NCBI RefSeq assembly: GCF_009498215.1
Contig: NZ_CP043499.1
Span: 1,686,001-1,750,000 of the forward strand
Direction of reading: 5' to 3'
DNA: 64,000 nucleotides
Source of the DNA: Rhizobium grahamii
GTDB lineage: Bacteria > Pseudomonadota > Alphaproteobacteria > Rhizobiales > Rhizobiaceae
Positions 17,597 to 26,607 of the stretch are shown here, in pieces; position 1 is the stretch's first letter; each line of letters begins with the position of its first letter. The notes under the pieces were generated by a model. That model was not told the origin of the DNA. It saw only the letters and a program-made list of their open reading frames with translations, and ran no database searches. A program made the position numbers and the translations under genes.

Positions 17597-18115
17597 TTGG
17601 ACGCGCAACTGATCGAGCAGGCCAGAGCCGGGGACAGAAATGCCTTCGCACGGCTCATCGAGGCCAATTATGATTTCATCCACGCCGTCGCCTGGCGTTG
17701 GTGCGGGAACGCGGCGGATGCGGAAGATATTTCCCAGGACGTCTGCATCAAGCTCGGGGCCGCGATCCGCGGGTTTAACGGCGCGAGCCGGTTTCGAACC
17801 TGGCTTTACACGCTGACACTCAACGCAGCGCGCGATCATCGCCGCAAGGTATTCAGGGAAGCAAGCCGGATTACGGCCTTCGCATCCGAGCCGATAGCAG
17901 CCGGCGCATCGGACGATGCTCTCTCCGCGGAAGTCTGGGTCGCCGTTCGCGCCCTACCCGACAAGCAATGTGACGCGGTGCTGCTCATCTACGGCGAGGG
18001 TCTCACCCATTCGCAAGCGGCCGACATCATGGGATGCTCGGAATCCACAGTCTCCTGGCACGTCCACGAGGCCCGCAAGCGGTTGCGATCAGTTTTCGGC
18101 AGGCAGGAGGTATAG
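17597..18115 (+). CDS. ECF-type RNA polymerase sigma factor
   Basis: 172-residue sigma-70 family factor. Region 2 is seen in AFARLIEANYDFIHAVAWRW and ADAEDISQDVCIKL, and region 4 in LPDKQCDAVLLIYGEGLTHS with AADIMGCSESTVSWHVHEAR (helix-turn-helix). It starts at a TTG (17597) just after AGGGA; no ATG is available in this frame nearby. The next gene, for the VWA protein, begins 2 bases after the stop, so the two are co-translated. The VWA protein's N-terminus may act as the anti-sigma partner. Confidence 0.85.
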   Translation: MDAQLIEQARAGDRNAFARLIEANYDFIHAVAWRWCGNAADAEDISQDVCIKLGAAIRGFNGASRFRTWLYTLTLNAARDHRRKVFREASRITAFASEPIAAGASDDALSAEVWVAVRALPDKQCDAVLLIYGEGLTHSQAADIMGCSESTVSWHVHEARKRLRSVFGRQEV

Positions 18116-18117
18116 AA

Positions 18118-20136
18118 ATGGACAAGCAACTCGAAACCCTCTCGCACCTGAAGGCGCCGGCGCCGACCGAAGATGCGCGTGCTCGCGCTATTAGCGCAGC
18201 ACTGCAGTCGTTTGACGCCGCGGAAAAAACAACCACGCTCGCCCAAGGAATAGAAGAACGCCCACGTCCAAGCTCCATCCTCAACCGTGTTTGGAGCACC
18301 GCCATGAACAGGAAATTTCTCACCAGCTCAGCCATCGCCACCCTGCTGCTGGTGCCGGCCGCCGGTTTCGTCGCGATCGAGCTGAACCGCAACAATCTTT
18401 CTGGTGTCGCCACTGGCGAAACACCTGCGGGTGCGGTTCAGGATCTCACCGCGAAACCCTTGCCGAAGCCGGCCCCGATACAACCGAAGGCCGAAATTGA
18501 AGCTCCTGCTCAATATGCCGAGCCAGCGGCACCACTGGCCCCGCAAAGCATAACCTCCGATTTCAATGCCGATCAGATTTCCGGGCTGCTCAAGAAGGGC
18601 GCCCCGGAAGCACTGGGCGCGAAAGGGAGCGAATCCCAGGCCGCACCCAAAGCCCGCAGCCTGGTGGAGATGAATCACGAAGGTATCACAACCCCGGATT
18701 CCGAAGATGACGAGCGATTTCCCGAGAGCCAGGTCAGTGGTGTGAAATCGGTCGCTACAGAACCTGTTTCCACCTTCTCGGCAGACGTGGATACCGCGTC
18801 CTATTCCTTCGTTCGCCGTGCGCTGATGGCGGGCGAGTTACCTCCACCCGCGTCTGTGCGGACGGAAGAGATGATCAATTATTTCCCTTATGACTGGGCT
18901 GGGGCCGACACCGCCGATCAGCCTTTCAAGGCAACGGTGACCGTAGTGCCGACGCCCTGGAACAAGGGAACCGAGCTGCTTCATGTCGCAATCAAGGGAT
19001 ACGATCTTGCTCCTGCAAAAGCGCCGCCGGCCAATCTTGTTTTCCTAATCGACGTTTCCGGATCGATGGATGAGGCAGACAAACTACCGCTTCTGAAGAG
19101 CGCTTTCCGGTTGCTCGTCGACACGTTGCGACCGGAAGACAAGGTATCGATCGTCACTTATGCCGGCAACGCCGGAACCGTGCTCGAGCCAACCAGCGCT
19201 TCGGACAAGGAAAAGATTCTGGCGGCGATCAACGGCCTGCAACCTGGTGGATCGACAGCGGGAGCGGCTGGCATTGAAGCAGCGTATGACCTGGCGAAGT
19301 CGGCCTTTGTCAAAGACGGTATCAATCGCGTGATGCTCGCAACGGACGGCGACTTCAACGTCGGCCCGTCGAGCGACGATCAGTTGAAGGCCTTGATCGA
19401 AAACCAGCGCAAGACGGGTATTTTCCTGTCGGTACTGGGTTTCGGTCGCGGCAATCTGAATGATGGCCTGATGCAGGCGCTTGCGCAAAATGGCAACGGC
19501 ACCGCGGCCTATATCGACACGCTTGCCGAGGCGGAAAAGACGCTGGTGCAGGAGGCAAGTGCTGCACTCTTTCCAATCGCCAAAGACGTGAAGTTCCAGA
19601 TGGAATTCAATCCGGCCCGGATCGCTGAATATCGACTTGTCGGCTACGAGACGCGGGCGTTGAAACGAGAGGATTTCAACAATGACCGGGTCGATGCCGG
19701 CGATATCGGTTCTGGCCACAGCGTCACCGCTATTTACGAAATCACGCCGAAAGGTAGTCCCGTGGTGCTTACTGACGACCTCCGCTACGCGGACAAGAAG
19801 AACGCACCGCTCGCACAAGCGCCTGATAGTGTCGGCGAACTGGCATTCCTCAAGATCCGCTACAAGAAGCCCGACGAGGACAAGAGCGCATTGATCAGCC
19901 TGGCGATAACCGATGCCAACAACGTGGGATCAATCGACAAGGCGCCCGTCGATGTCCGCTTCTCGACCGCGGTTGCTGCGTTCGGACAGAAATTGCGAGG
20001 CGACCCGGCCCTCACAGATTTTTCCTACGAAGCAGTCACGACTCTCGCCGAAGCGGCACGCGGCCCCGACGCCTTCGGCTATCGTGCCGAATTCCTGCGC
20101 CTCGTGAGACTGGCGAGCGGATTATCACCGCACTAA
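18118..20136 (+). CDS. Membrane-anchored von Willebrand factor A-domain protein (YfbK-like)
   Basis: 672-residue protein. The N-terminal 60 residues (KQLETLSHLKAPAPTEDARA) look like the cytoplasmic part of an anti-sigma factor. One membrane segment lies at about 66-88, then a Pro/Ala-rich linker. A YfbK-type VWA N-terminal region contains STFSADVDTASYSFVRR and EEMINYFPYDW. The VWA domain holds the metal-ion-dependent adhesion motif DVSGSMDE from residue 312 and NRVMLATDGDFNVG. The C-terminal region ends RLVRLASGL. GGAGG precedes ATG 18118. The domain order and the overlap-like spacing with the ECF sigma factor suggest an envelope sensor that controls the sigma factor, which is an inference. 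Confidence 0.85.
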   Translation: MDKQLETLSHLKAPAPTEDARARAISAALQSFDAAEKTTTLAQGIEERPRPSSILNRVWSTAMNRKFLTSSAIATLLLVPAAGFVAIELNRNNLSGVATGETPAGAVQDLTAKPLPKPAPIQPKAEIEAPAQYAEPAAPLAPQSITSDFNADQISGLLKKGAPEALGAKGSESQAAPKARSLVEMNHEGITTPDSEDDERFPESQVSGVKSVATEPVSTFSADVDTASYSFVRRALMAGELPPPASVRTEEMINYFPYDWAGADTADQPFKATVTVVPTPWNKGTELLHVAIKGYDLAPAKAPPANLVFLIDVSGSMDEADKLPLLKSAFRLLVDTLRPEDKVSIVTYAGNAGTVLEPTSASDKEKILAAINGLQPGGSTAGAAGIEAAYDLAKSAFVKDGINRVMLATDGDFNVGPSSDDQLKALIENQRKTGIFLSVLGFGRGNLNDGLMQALAQNGNGTAAYIDTLAEAEKTLVQEASAALFPIAKDVKFQMEFNPARIAEYRLVGYETRALKREDFNNDRVDAGDIGSGHSVTAIYEITPKGSPVVLTDDLRYADKKNAPLAQAPDSVGELAFLKIRYKKPDEDKSALISLAITDANNVGSIDKAPVDVRFSTAVAAFGQKLRGDPALTDFSYEAVTTLAEAARGPDAFGYRAEFLRLVRLASGLSPH

Positions 20137-20168
20137 GCGATCAACCGAGTATCGTGCAATGCAAAATA

Positions 20169-20202
20169 GACGCCGTCGCCCATGATCGGGGCGGCGGCGT
20201 TT
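20169..20202 (+). terminator. Hairpin after the VWA gene, probable terminator
   Basis: CGCCGTCGCCC and GGGCGGCGGCG form an 11-base stem with one G-T pair and a 6-7 base loop, followed only by TTTG. A weak T tract makes it a moderate terminator call. Confidence 0.55.
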
Positions 20203-20370
20203 GCGACCTCAACAAATGCCATCCATGCAGGTTCTGCTGGAAGAGACCAGAGATGTGTTTCTGGCGTTGGAAACCGTCATTTGCGATGGCCGGGTTTAGG
20301 CTTCCTTCACCATTTTTTGGCATCAAATCCCAGCGCGGATTGATATTGCGTTCCGTGCTCAGGGGCATCT

Positions 20371-20496
20371 ATGAGAGTGTCTTTGGTCCGACTCTGGTCC
20401 GCCGCGTTCATTCTGGCGGTGCTGGTCGCAATCAATCCATTCGGCAATCACGCGGCCGAGCCGATGACGACCGGATCCATCCCGATCAAGAATTGA
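20371..20496 (+). CDS. Small membrane or secreted peptide, 41 residues
   Basis: Begins MRVSLVRLWSAAF with a hydrophobic core ILAVLVAINPFG, then a short polar tail ending MTTGSIPIKN. The TGSI(P) ending is often seen in short rhizobial envelope proteins. AGGGG lies 6 bases before the ATG. No partner is evident; it lies between the VWA gene and the convergent SDR gene. Coding status is moderate. Confidence 0.5.
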   Translation: MRVSLVRLWSAAFILAVLVAINPFGNHAAEPMTTGSIPIKN

Positions 20497-20604
20497 TAAA
20501 GCGGTCGGCCGGCAATGTGAACCGCTGCCGGGAGACGCAGAGCGACAAGATCAACCCAATCGACAACGGTCGACCGGCAGGAGCTTGTCGCATCACATTG
20601 ATGT

Positions 20605-21504
20605 CTAGGCCGCCAGACTATCGTAGTTCATGGCCTCGAGATCTGCGATCAAGCCCGGTCCCGATGGCTTCCATCCGAGGACGCGGCGCGTGATGGCGCT
20701 GGATGCCGGGAAATCCAATCCCATGAACATCGCCATCCAGCCAAAATGCTCCGCAGCTTTCTCCGGTGCGATCGAGACCGCCGGCAACTTGAGCCCCCGA
20801 CCGAGCGCCTCGGCGATGACACGGGATGAAATCCCCTCCTCTGCGACTGCATTATAGCGAGCGCCGGGTTCTGCCCTTTCAATCGCCAGCCGATAGAGGA
20901 GCGCCACATCGCTCAGATGGCCTGCCGGGAAGCGGTTGTATCCTTCGCCCACATAGGCCGACACGCCCTTGTCTCGGGCAATGGCAATCAACGGAGAGAT
21001 CAACCCCTGCTTTATCGTGTTATGCACCTGCGGAAGGCGAACCACACCAACGTTCACGCCGGCCTCGAGGAGCGCATTGCCCGCCAGTTCGGATGCGACA
21101 CGCGGATTGGGATGCTCGAAATTGCAAACATCCTCTCTTGCCGGTTCTCCCAGAACCGCATTGCCGAGGCCCGTACCTGACGTGATGAGCAACGGGCGGC
21201 TCGATCCCTTCAATGCCTCGCCAAGTGCCGCGATCGCGCGGCCGTCCTTCTGGCAATTCTCGACGAAGCGGGAGAAATCGTGGTCAAAAGCCGTGTGGAT
21301 CACGGCATCGGCCTTCTCGGCGCCGCGGCTGAGGCTGTCCGGTTCTTCCAGCGTGCCGCGATGAGCTTCGACGCCGGCTGCTTCGAGTGCTTTCGCTCCG
21401 CTGTCCGAGCGGGTCATACCGATGACGTGATGACCGGCCTTCAGCAACTCAGGCACGATGGCTGATCCGATGAAGCCTGTCGCTCCAGTCAGGAAGATGC
21501 GCAT
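20605..21504 (-). CDS. NAD(P)-dependent SDR/epimerase-family oxidoreductase
   Basis: 299-residue extended-type short-chain dehydrogenase-like protein. The N-terminus has the Rossmann motif TGATGFIGSAIVPEL, and the acidic/basic switch region MTRSDSGAKAL suggests NADP. The usual Tyr-x3-Lys is not obvious at the expected place (the region reads GNAVLGEPAREDVC), so the catalytic role is uncertain. It is transcribed divergently from an XRE-type regulator gene, a common pairing in which the regulator controls the reductase. ATG 21504 has AGGAG upstream. Confidence 0.85.
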   Translation of the reverse strand: MRIFLTGATGFIGSAIVPELLKAGHHVIGMTRSDSGAKALEAAGVEAHRGTLEEPDSLSRGAEKADAVIHTAFDHDFSRFVENCQKDGRAIAALGEALKGSSRPLLITSGTGLGNAVLGEPAREDVCNFEHPNPRVASELAGNALLEAGVNVGVVRLPQVHNTIKQGLISPLIAIARDKGVSAYVGEGYNRFPAGHLSDVALLYRLAIERAEPGARYNAVAEEGISSRVIAEALGRGLKLPAVSIAPEKAAEHFGWMAMFMGLDFPASSAITRRVLGWKPSGPGLIADLEAMNYDSLAA

Positions 21505-21556
21505 AAGGATGTCTCCTTGTTGATAGGGACCCGACTATTGCGCTATTGTCTATGGT

Positions 21557-21571
21557 GTTAAAGTAGTTAAC
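21557..21571. promoter_or_regulatory. Operator-like palindrome GTTAA-N5-TTAAC between SDR and XRE genes
   Basis: A perfect inverted repeat GTTAA/TTAAC in the 98-base divergent gap. A TATAAT at 21581-21586 lies 10 bases to its right and about 17 bases before the regulator's start codon, so the palindrome overlaps the expected -35 zone of that promoter. It suits a site for autoregulation by the XRE protein. Confidence 0.5.
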
Positions 21572-21602
21572 TTATCCTATTATAATTGCCAACAGGTAAG
21601 CC

Positions 21603-22439
21603 ATGACAAGCGAACGCAATCCCCTCGGCGCATTCCTGCGAGACCGTCGCACACGTTTGGATCCGGCAACCTTCGGATTGTCGGGACGCCGCAGGACTCC
21701 GGGACTCCGACGGGAGGAAGTGGCGCAACGTGCCAATATCAGCCCTACCTGGTACACCTGGTTGGAACAGGGCCGCGGCGGAGCGCCTTCCGCCGACGTC
21801 CTGAACCGGATCGCAAACGGCCTGATGCTGACCGAACCTGAGCGCGAGCATCTTTTCATGCTCGGCCTCGGTCGTCCGCCGGAGGTTCGCTATCGTTCCG
21901 TCGAGGGTATCAGTCCGCGCCTGCAACGGCTGATCGATACACTTGACGCAAGCCCGGCTCTGGTACGAACCGCTGCCTGGGATATCGTCGCCTGGAATAA
22001 GGCTGCGACCGTCGTCATGACCGATTACAACCAGCTTGCGCCGGGCGATCGAAACATTCTGCGCCTCTTGTTCTGCAATCCAACCATACGCAACGTTCAG
22101 CATGACTGGGAGGCCATGGCCCGGTTCGTCGTTGGCTCGTTCCGAGCCGACGCGGCCCGAGCCGGCGCCACCTCCGAAATCGCGGAACTGGTCGAGGATC
22201 TCTGCCGGGCCAGCCCGGAGTTCGCCGCCCTTTGGCAGGAGAACGAAATAGTGTCCCATGGAGAAGGGACCAAGCGCCTCAAGCACCCGATATTGGGTGA
22301 CATCGAGCTCGAGTATTCAGGATTCGCGGTCGATGGCAGGCCGGATCTCAACCTGGTCGTCTACAACCCTGTTGATCCGGTCGTGACTAGGCGTATTCGG
22401 ACCTTGGTCAGAGAAGGCGATCGCGACAGCGGCCGGTAA
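21603..22439 (+). CDS. XRE-family transcriptional regulator with MmyB-like ligand-binding domain
   Basis: 278 residues. The N-terminus is a helix-turn-helix (GLRREEVAQRANISPTWYTW followed by LEQGRGGAPSADVLNRIA). The remainder, from about residue 100 (LQRLIDTLDASPALVRTAAW, then DIVAWNKAA), is the MmyB/MLTR ligand-binding fold. Such regulators usually repress a neighbouring short-chain dehydrogenase gene; that is the arrangement here, with the SDR gene divergent. The ligand is unknown. Confidence 0.88.
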   Translation: MTSERNPLGAFLRDRRTRLDPATFGLSGRRRTPGLRREEVAQRANISPTWYTWLEQGRGGAPSADVLNRIANGLMLTEPEREHLFMLGLGRPPEVRYRSVEGISPRLQRLIDTLDASPALVRTAAWDIVAWNKAATVVMTDYNQLAPGDRNILRLLFCNPTIRNVQHDWEAMARFVVGSFRADAARAGATSEIAELVEDLCRASPEFAALWQENEIVSHGEGTKRLKHPILGDIELEYSGFAVDGRPDLNLVVYNPVDPVVTRRIRTLVREGDRDSGR

Positions 22440-22655
22440 ATTTCGGTGGTTTAAGCGCGGCTCGCCAGCAGTAATCGCTATCTCATTCACCGTTGATCCT
22501 CGCCGTCGCGGTCAGAAAATCGAACGCGCTCGTGGTGCCTGTTGCGAAGCAACTCTGATGGCGGGCGCAACCGCTGGCAACGTGCGATGGCATTTAGGAA
22601 GCGAGCCATTCCATGATCCCTCCCGACCGGTTATAAAACTGGACCTCGCCGCGCT

Positions 22656-24209
22656 ATGGGATGGACAATGTCCTCGGAAATTCTTGGCAACCCCATCTTT
22701 CAGTTCGTCTCGCTCGTTGTTCTCAGCGCAGTAGCCAGATTGATTTTCGGCAGGAATCCGACCCTGCGGCTGATCGCAAACATGGCGTTCTTCGCCCTTT
22801 TGACCATCGTTCTTCTCTCGCATGGGATTGAGCCGTACGCTCCAGATACAACGGCGGAAGACCTTTCCCGGCGCATCTTTGTCGGTCTTGCCAAATCCGT
22901 CTGGTGGATCGGCGGCGCCATGGTACTCGTCAGCTCAGTACGACTTTTTCTTATTCTCGAACGAAAACCGCGCGAGGGCCGCCTGATCCAGGATCTTGTC
23001 GTCGGGGTCATCTATCTCGGTGCCGGACTTTCCGTCATCGCCTACGTTTTCAGCGTGCCTGTGGGCACACTGATCGCCACCTCGGGCGTCTTCGCGATCG
23101 TCCTCGGCCTTGCTCTTCAGAGTACGCTGAACGATGTTTTCTCTGGCGTCGCATTGAATCTCGGCAGACCGTATACACTGGGCGACTGGATCGTTCTCGA
23201 TGACGGCGTGCAGGGCCGGGTCGTTGAGACCAACTGGCGCTCCACGCATCTTCTGAACAACATGAACGACGTCATTATCGTTCCGAACAGCACCCTCGCC
23301 AAGCGACGTCTCACAAATCTCACCAGCCCCGACAAGGCTCACGGCGTTGAGATCAGGGTCCGCGTCCTGCCCACGAGACCTCCGTCGGCGATCGAGGAAA
23401 CGATGCGAGAAGTGCTGCTGAGCAGCAACCTGATCCTCAAGGAGCCAGCCCCTTCCGCGACCATCGTTGCCTTGGATGGCAATGGCATCGAGGCTGAACT
23501 GTCGTTTCGAGTGAGCGACATCGGGCGAATATCCCAGGTGAAGAACGAGATTTACGATCTCGTGTTCAGACATCTGAAAGCGAGCGGTCTTCAGCTGTCA
23601 CCACCGGCTGGCGACGCACCAATCGACCTAAGCGCCGGTCAGGACGGACTGCTTCTGAAGCATCCGGGCTCCGCGTGGCGGCTGGTCAACACCGTTCCGC
23701 TGTTTGCGACACTGACCGAAGAGGAAAAGGAAACACTGGCCGCGAGCATGAAGCGGCAGACCTTCCGAAAGGGGGCTGTGATCGCCGCCCAAGACACGTC
23801 ATTGTTGTCGCTCATGGTCGTTCGCAGCGGCGTCGCGGTCGTGGAGCGGGAAGCGAATGGCGAGCATATAGAGCTGACAAGGCTCGCTCCGGGCGACCTC
23901 TTCGGAGAGCGTGGCGTCCTCATGGGCGCGCTCGAACCTGGAAATGTCAAAGCGCTCACCTTCGTCGTGGCCTATGAGATCGCGAAGGAACAATTGGCAG
24001 CCGTCATGCGCCAGCGGCCTTCGCTCGCCGACGAGTTGGGCGTACTGCTGTCCCGGCGAATTGACTCGGAAAAACATCTGTTTGGCGAAGAGATGCTGTC
24101 GGAAAACAGCCATCCCTCGACACTCACGGCAAAGATCAGGCATCTCTTCGAAATCCAGCACGTGATACGATATCGCCCGGAAGCGACGATGCAGGATCGC
24201 GTCTCCTAG
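22656..24209 (+). CDS. MscS-type mechanosensitive channel with C-terminal cyclic-nucleotide-binding domain
   Basis: 517-residue inner-membrane protein. There are four hydrophobic segments in the first 150 residues, then the MscS core: TSGVFAIVLGLALQSTLNDV (pore helix) and FSGVALNLGRPYTLGDWIVL, with VVETNWRSTHL and IIVPNSTLAKRRL of the beta domain. From about residue 345 a cNMP-binding fold follows (VPLFATLTEEEKETLAASMK and RLAPGDLFGERGVLMGALEP). The layout matches bacterial cyclic-nucleotide-gated MscS relatives. Two class III cyclases are encoded within 9 kb, which makes a functional link worth testing. An alternative start is ATG 22668. Confidence 0.9.
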   Translation: MGWTMSSEILGNPIFQFVSLVVLSAVARLIFGRNPTLRLIANMAFFALLTIVLLSHGIEPYAPDTTAEDLSRRIFVGLAKSVWWIGGAMVLVSSVRLFLILERKPREGRLIQDLVVGVIYLGAGLSVIAYVFSVPVGTLIATSGVFAIVLGLALQSTLNDVFSGVALNLGRPYTLGDWIVLDDGVQGRVVETNWRSTHLLNNMNDVIIVPNSTLAKRRLTNLTSPDKAHGVEIRVRVLPTRPPSAIEETMREVLLSSNLILKEPAPSATIVALDGNGIEAELSFRVSDIGRISQVKNEIYDLVFRHLKASGLQLSPPAGDAPIDLSAGQDGLLLKHPGSAWRLVNTVPLFATLTEEEKETLAASMKRQTFRKGAVIAAQDTSLLSLMVVRSGVAVVEREANGEHIELTRLAPGDLFGERGVLMGALEPGNVKALTFVVAYEIAKEQLAAVMRQRPSLADELGVLLSRRIDSEKHLFGEEMLSENSHPSTLTAKIRHLFEIQHVIRYRPEATMQDRVS

Positions 24210-24264
24210 GCGTGGTCTACTCTGCTCGATGTGAAGTCTGGCAGCCAAGAAAATGGCGGTCAGG

Positions 24265-25725
24265 TCATGCGCCTGAAACGCGACCGAGAAATGCTGTCAG
24301 GTCCTCCCAACCGTCGCGATGCGTCGTCACGGCCACATAGCCATCTGGCCTTACGAGACACATTCCGTCCACATCGGATGGGCTGCGAATATCCCCATCG
24401 ATCAGGTTCATGTAGTCTTTCAGACGAACGGCCGCTTCTGCCGGATCTGCGGCAACGAGCGAAAAGTGGGCGCCTTTGCTTCCGAAGGTGCCGAAACCCG
24501 CCATCCGGTGGCCGGGTCTTGGGAAGCCAAGGCCTTTCATCTCCGGCCCGTTCAGAGGACTCTCGTCATAAGCAACGGCCAGCTCGGACAGACGGTCCGC
24601 GGCTATGTGGTTGACGAAGGAGAGGCCAAACAGCTTTCCGATCAGAAAATCCCTCACCGCTTGACCGGCAACATTCTGCATCATGCCGACGCGCAGCATT
24701 CGCCCGGAATCCTTCAGGACCTGCGTCGCGTTCGCACTGCGCTCTATGCTGTAACTGTTGAGAAGAAGCTCGGGATCGCCTCGATCCTCGATGACCAGGG
24801 CCAGTTTCCAGGCCAGATTGATCGCATCCTGGATGCCTGTATTCATGCCTTGCCCGCCTGCCGGACTGTGGATGTGAGCAGCATCGCCAGCGAGGAACAC
24901 CCTGCCCGCCCGGAAGTCTTTCACCTTGCGTTCGTTGATGGTGAATGGCGCAAGCCAGACGCAATCACTTACGACCAGGCCACCCGGTCCGCGTTGATCG
25001 ACGATCGTCTGGACATCGTCGAGCGTCAGGTCGCGCTGCGGTTCCGCGCCCATATCGGCGATCACACGGTAGCGACCGGTCGCGATGGGAAAGAAAGCGA
25101 CGATGCCGCTCCTGTGCCAAAAAATCGGAAACTCGTCTTCCGCCATGTCCAAGCCGGACACATGGACGTCGGCCAGCAGGAAGGTTCCCGGAACCGTATC
25201 GCCTTCGAAGGGCATGCCCAGCTGATGCCGGATCGGCGAGTGCGCTCCGTCGCATCCGGCCAGCCAATCTGTAACGATCAGTTCCTTGCGGCCATCCGGG
25301 TGAACAACGGTGCTCGTCACCGTCTTGCCGTCATCAACGAAATCGACAAACTCGACGTTGCGCTCGACCTTACCTCCGAGAGCTTCGAGTTTTTCCTCGA
25401 GCACCCGCTCCGTCTCCGATTGCGGAATCATCAAGACGAACGGGAATGGCGAAGCGAGTCCATCAAAGTTCACCCGCGCTATGGTCTTCTTGCCGGACAT
25501 GATCTTGACGACGTGCATCTTGCGCCCAGTCTCGATCAATGCGGGCGCGGCTCCAGATCTGTCCAGCAATTCTAGGGTCCGGCTCCAGACCGCCAGGGCC
25601 TTTGACTTGTCCGTGCGCGAGGGAGACTTGTCGATAATTCTGCAGGGCACACCGAAGCGGATAAGTTCGAGTGCCAGCGTCAGACCAACCGGGCCCGCGC
25701 CGGAAATGAGGACGGAAGTCGGCAT
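24265..25725 (-). CDS. FAD-dependent aromatic-type monooxygenase
   Basis: Group A flavoprotein monooxygenase of 486 residues (PHBH fold, close to the PgaE/MhpA/pentachlorophenol-hydroxylase class). FAD fold at the N-terminus (LISGAGPVGLTLALEL), the DG motif in WLAGCDGAHSPIRHQLG, and the second FAD motif GRVFLAGDAAHIHSPAGGQG with MNTGIQDAINLAWKL. A thioredoxin-like C-terminal tail is shortened. AAGGAG lies 10 bases before ATG 25725; the 11 residues upstream are not family-like. No ring-cleavage or transport genes are adjacent, so the substrate is unknown. Confidence 0.9.
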   Translation of the reverse strand: MPTSVLISGAGPVGLTLALELIRFGVPCRIIDKSPSRTDKSKALAVWSRTLELLDRSGAAPALIETGRKMHVVKIMSGKKTIARVNFDGLASPFPFVLMIPQSETERVLEEKLEALGGKVERNVEFVDFVDDGKTVTSTVVHPDGRKELIVTDWLAGCDGAHSPIRHQLGMPFEGDTVPGTFLLADVHVSGLDMAEDEFPIFWHRSGIVAFFPIATGRYRVIADMGAEPQRDLTLDDVQTIVDQRGPGGLVVSDCVWLAPFTINERKVKDFRAGRVFLAGDAAHIHSPAGGQGMNTGIQDAINLAWKLALVIEDRGDPELLLNSYSIERSANATQVLKDSGRMLRVGMMQNVAGQAVRDFLIGKLFGLSFVNHIAADRLSELAVAYDESPLNGPEMKGLGFPRPGHRMAGFGTFGSKGAHFSLVAADPAEAAVRLKDYMNLIDGDIRSPSDVDGMCLVRPDGYVAVTTHRDGWEDLTAFLGRVSGA

Positions 25726-25841
25726 GTAATTTGCTCCTTGTCTCCTGCTGGCCAGCAATCTGCCGACGGCACTTTAATTTACGATCCGCTTCATTTGATC
25801 AAGGCGAGTGGGACGGAATCTCCTCCACCCCACATTCGATC

Positions 25842-26561
25842 TTACTGCCATTGACCGTCGGGAAGACGGCCGTGGTATGGCGTATCCCGGCAATGGCCCC
25901 ATGGTCCGAGCCAATAGCCTGGAGGGCAAGGGTTGGAAGCGACCGGCGGATAGTACGGTGGCGGATAATAGGGTGCCGCGTAGCGCGGGCCTGCAAATTC
26001 CGCTCCAAGAGCTGCACCAGAGGCAGCACCGAGCGCGTACCATCCGGCATTGTTCCAGCCGCGCCAGTGATCGATGAACAGGGCGGCCGGCCCGTTGGCG
26101 CCCGTAAGGCTCCCTTCCAGCACCGTCACGTCGAATGTGAGCGTCGTGCCGTCGAGCTTCGGTGACTTGAGGGTCACAACGGCGTCGCTAACATCCGAAC
26201 CGCCACCCAGGACCGAAACAGTTGCGTTCGGAGGATCCTTGTCGAAACTATCCGGACCTTCCGCCCATTGCTTGACGATCTCCGCCGTGGTGACGTGACC
26301 CGCCGCGCGGACGGGCCGATCGGCGAAGACGATTGCGTTGGTCGAAGCGCCACTTAGGACAAGCTTGTCCCCTTCGAGCTTGGCACCATCGGCATTGATG
26401 ACGAGGAGCGAAGCAACTGGTGTCTGCTGACTGACCTGACCGACCGTCTTTTGGAGCGGCACGTGCGGCGGGGCCTTGGCCGTGCCCTGCGCAAGGACCG
26501 CTCCCGCAAGAAGCGTCACCGAACCGGCAATGAGGAAGCCGAGCGTATTCATGCATGTCAT
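25842..26561 (-). CDS. Secreted protein of unknown function with Pro/Tyr-rich tail
   Basis: 239-residue protein with a signal peptide (GFLIAGSVTLLAGAVLAQG). The middle part, SLLVINADGAKLEGDKLVLS with FADRPVRAAGHVTTAEIVKQW, looks like a compact beta-rich domain. A short Gly/Ala segment follows, and the end (APYYPPPYYPP, then CPPGYWLGPWGHCRD) is the Pro/Tyr/Cys tail common in small rhizobial envelope proteins. AAGGA lies 9 bases before ATG 26561; the frame is open further upstream, but that overlaps the next gene. No named family recognised. The small Tat-type gene just upstream is on the same strand and may be in one operon. Confidence 0.7.
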   Translation of the reverse strand: MTCMNTLGFLIAGSVTLLAGAVLAQGTAKAPPHVPLQKTVGQVSQQTPVASLLVINADGAKLEGDKLVLSGASTNAIVFADRPVRAAGHVTTAEIVKQWAEGPDSFDKDPPNATVSVLGGGSDVSDAVVTLKSPKLDGTTLTFDVTVLEGSLTGANGPAALFIDHWRGWNNAGWYALGAASGAALGAEFAGPRYAAPYYPPPYYPPVASNPCPPGYWLGPWGHCRDTPYHGRLPDGQWQ

Positions 26562-26607
26562 TGTCGAAATCCTTACAGATGGGGGTTGGTGTGAAGGCGA
26601 TCGGCGA

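Noticed and set aside
24319..25575. 418-codon plus-strand frame opposite the flavin monooxygenase
   Set aside because: No family motif; the minus-strand gene has FAD folds and a good start, so this is a shadow.
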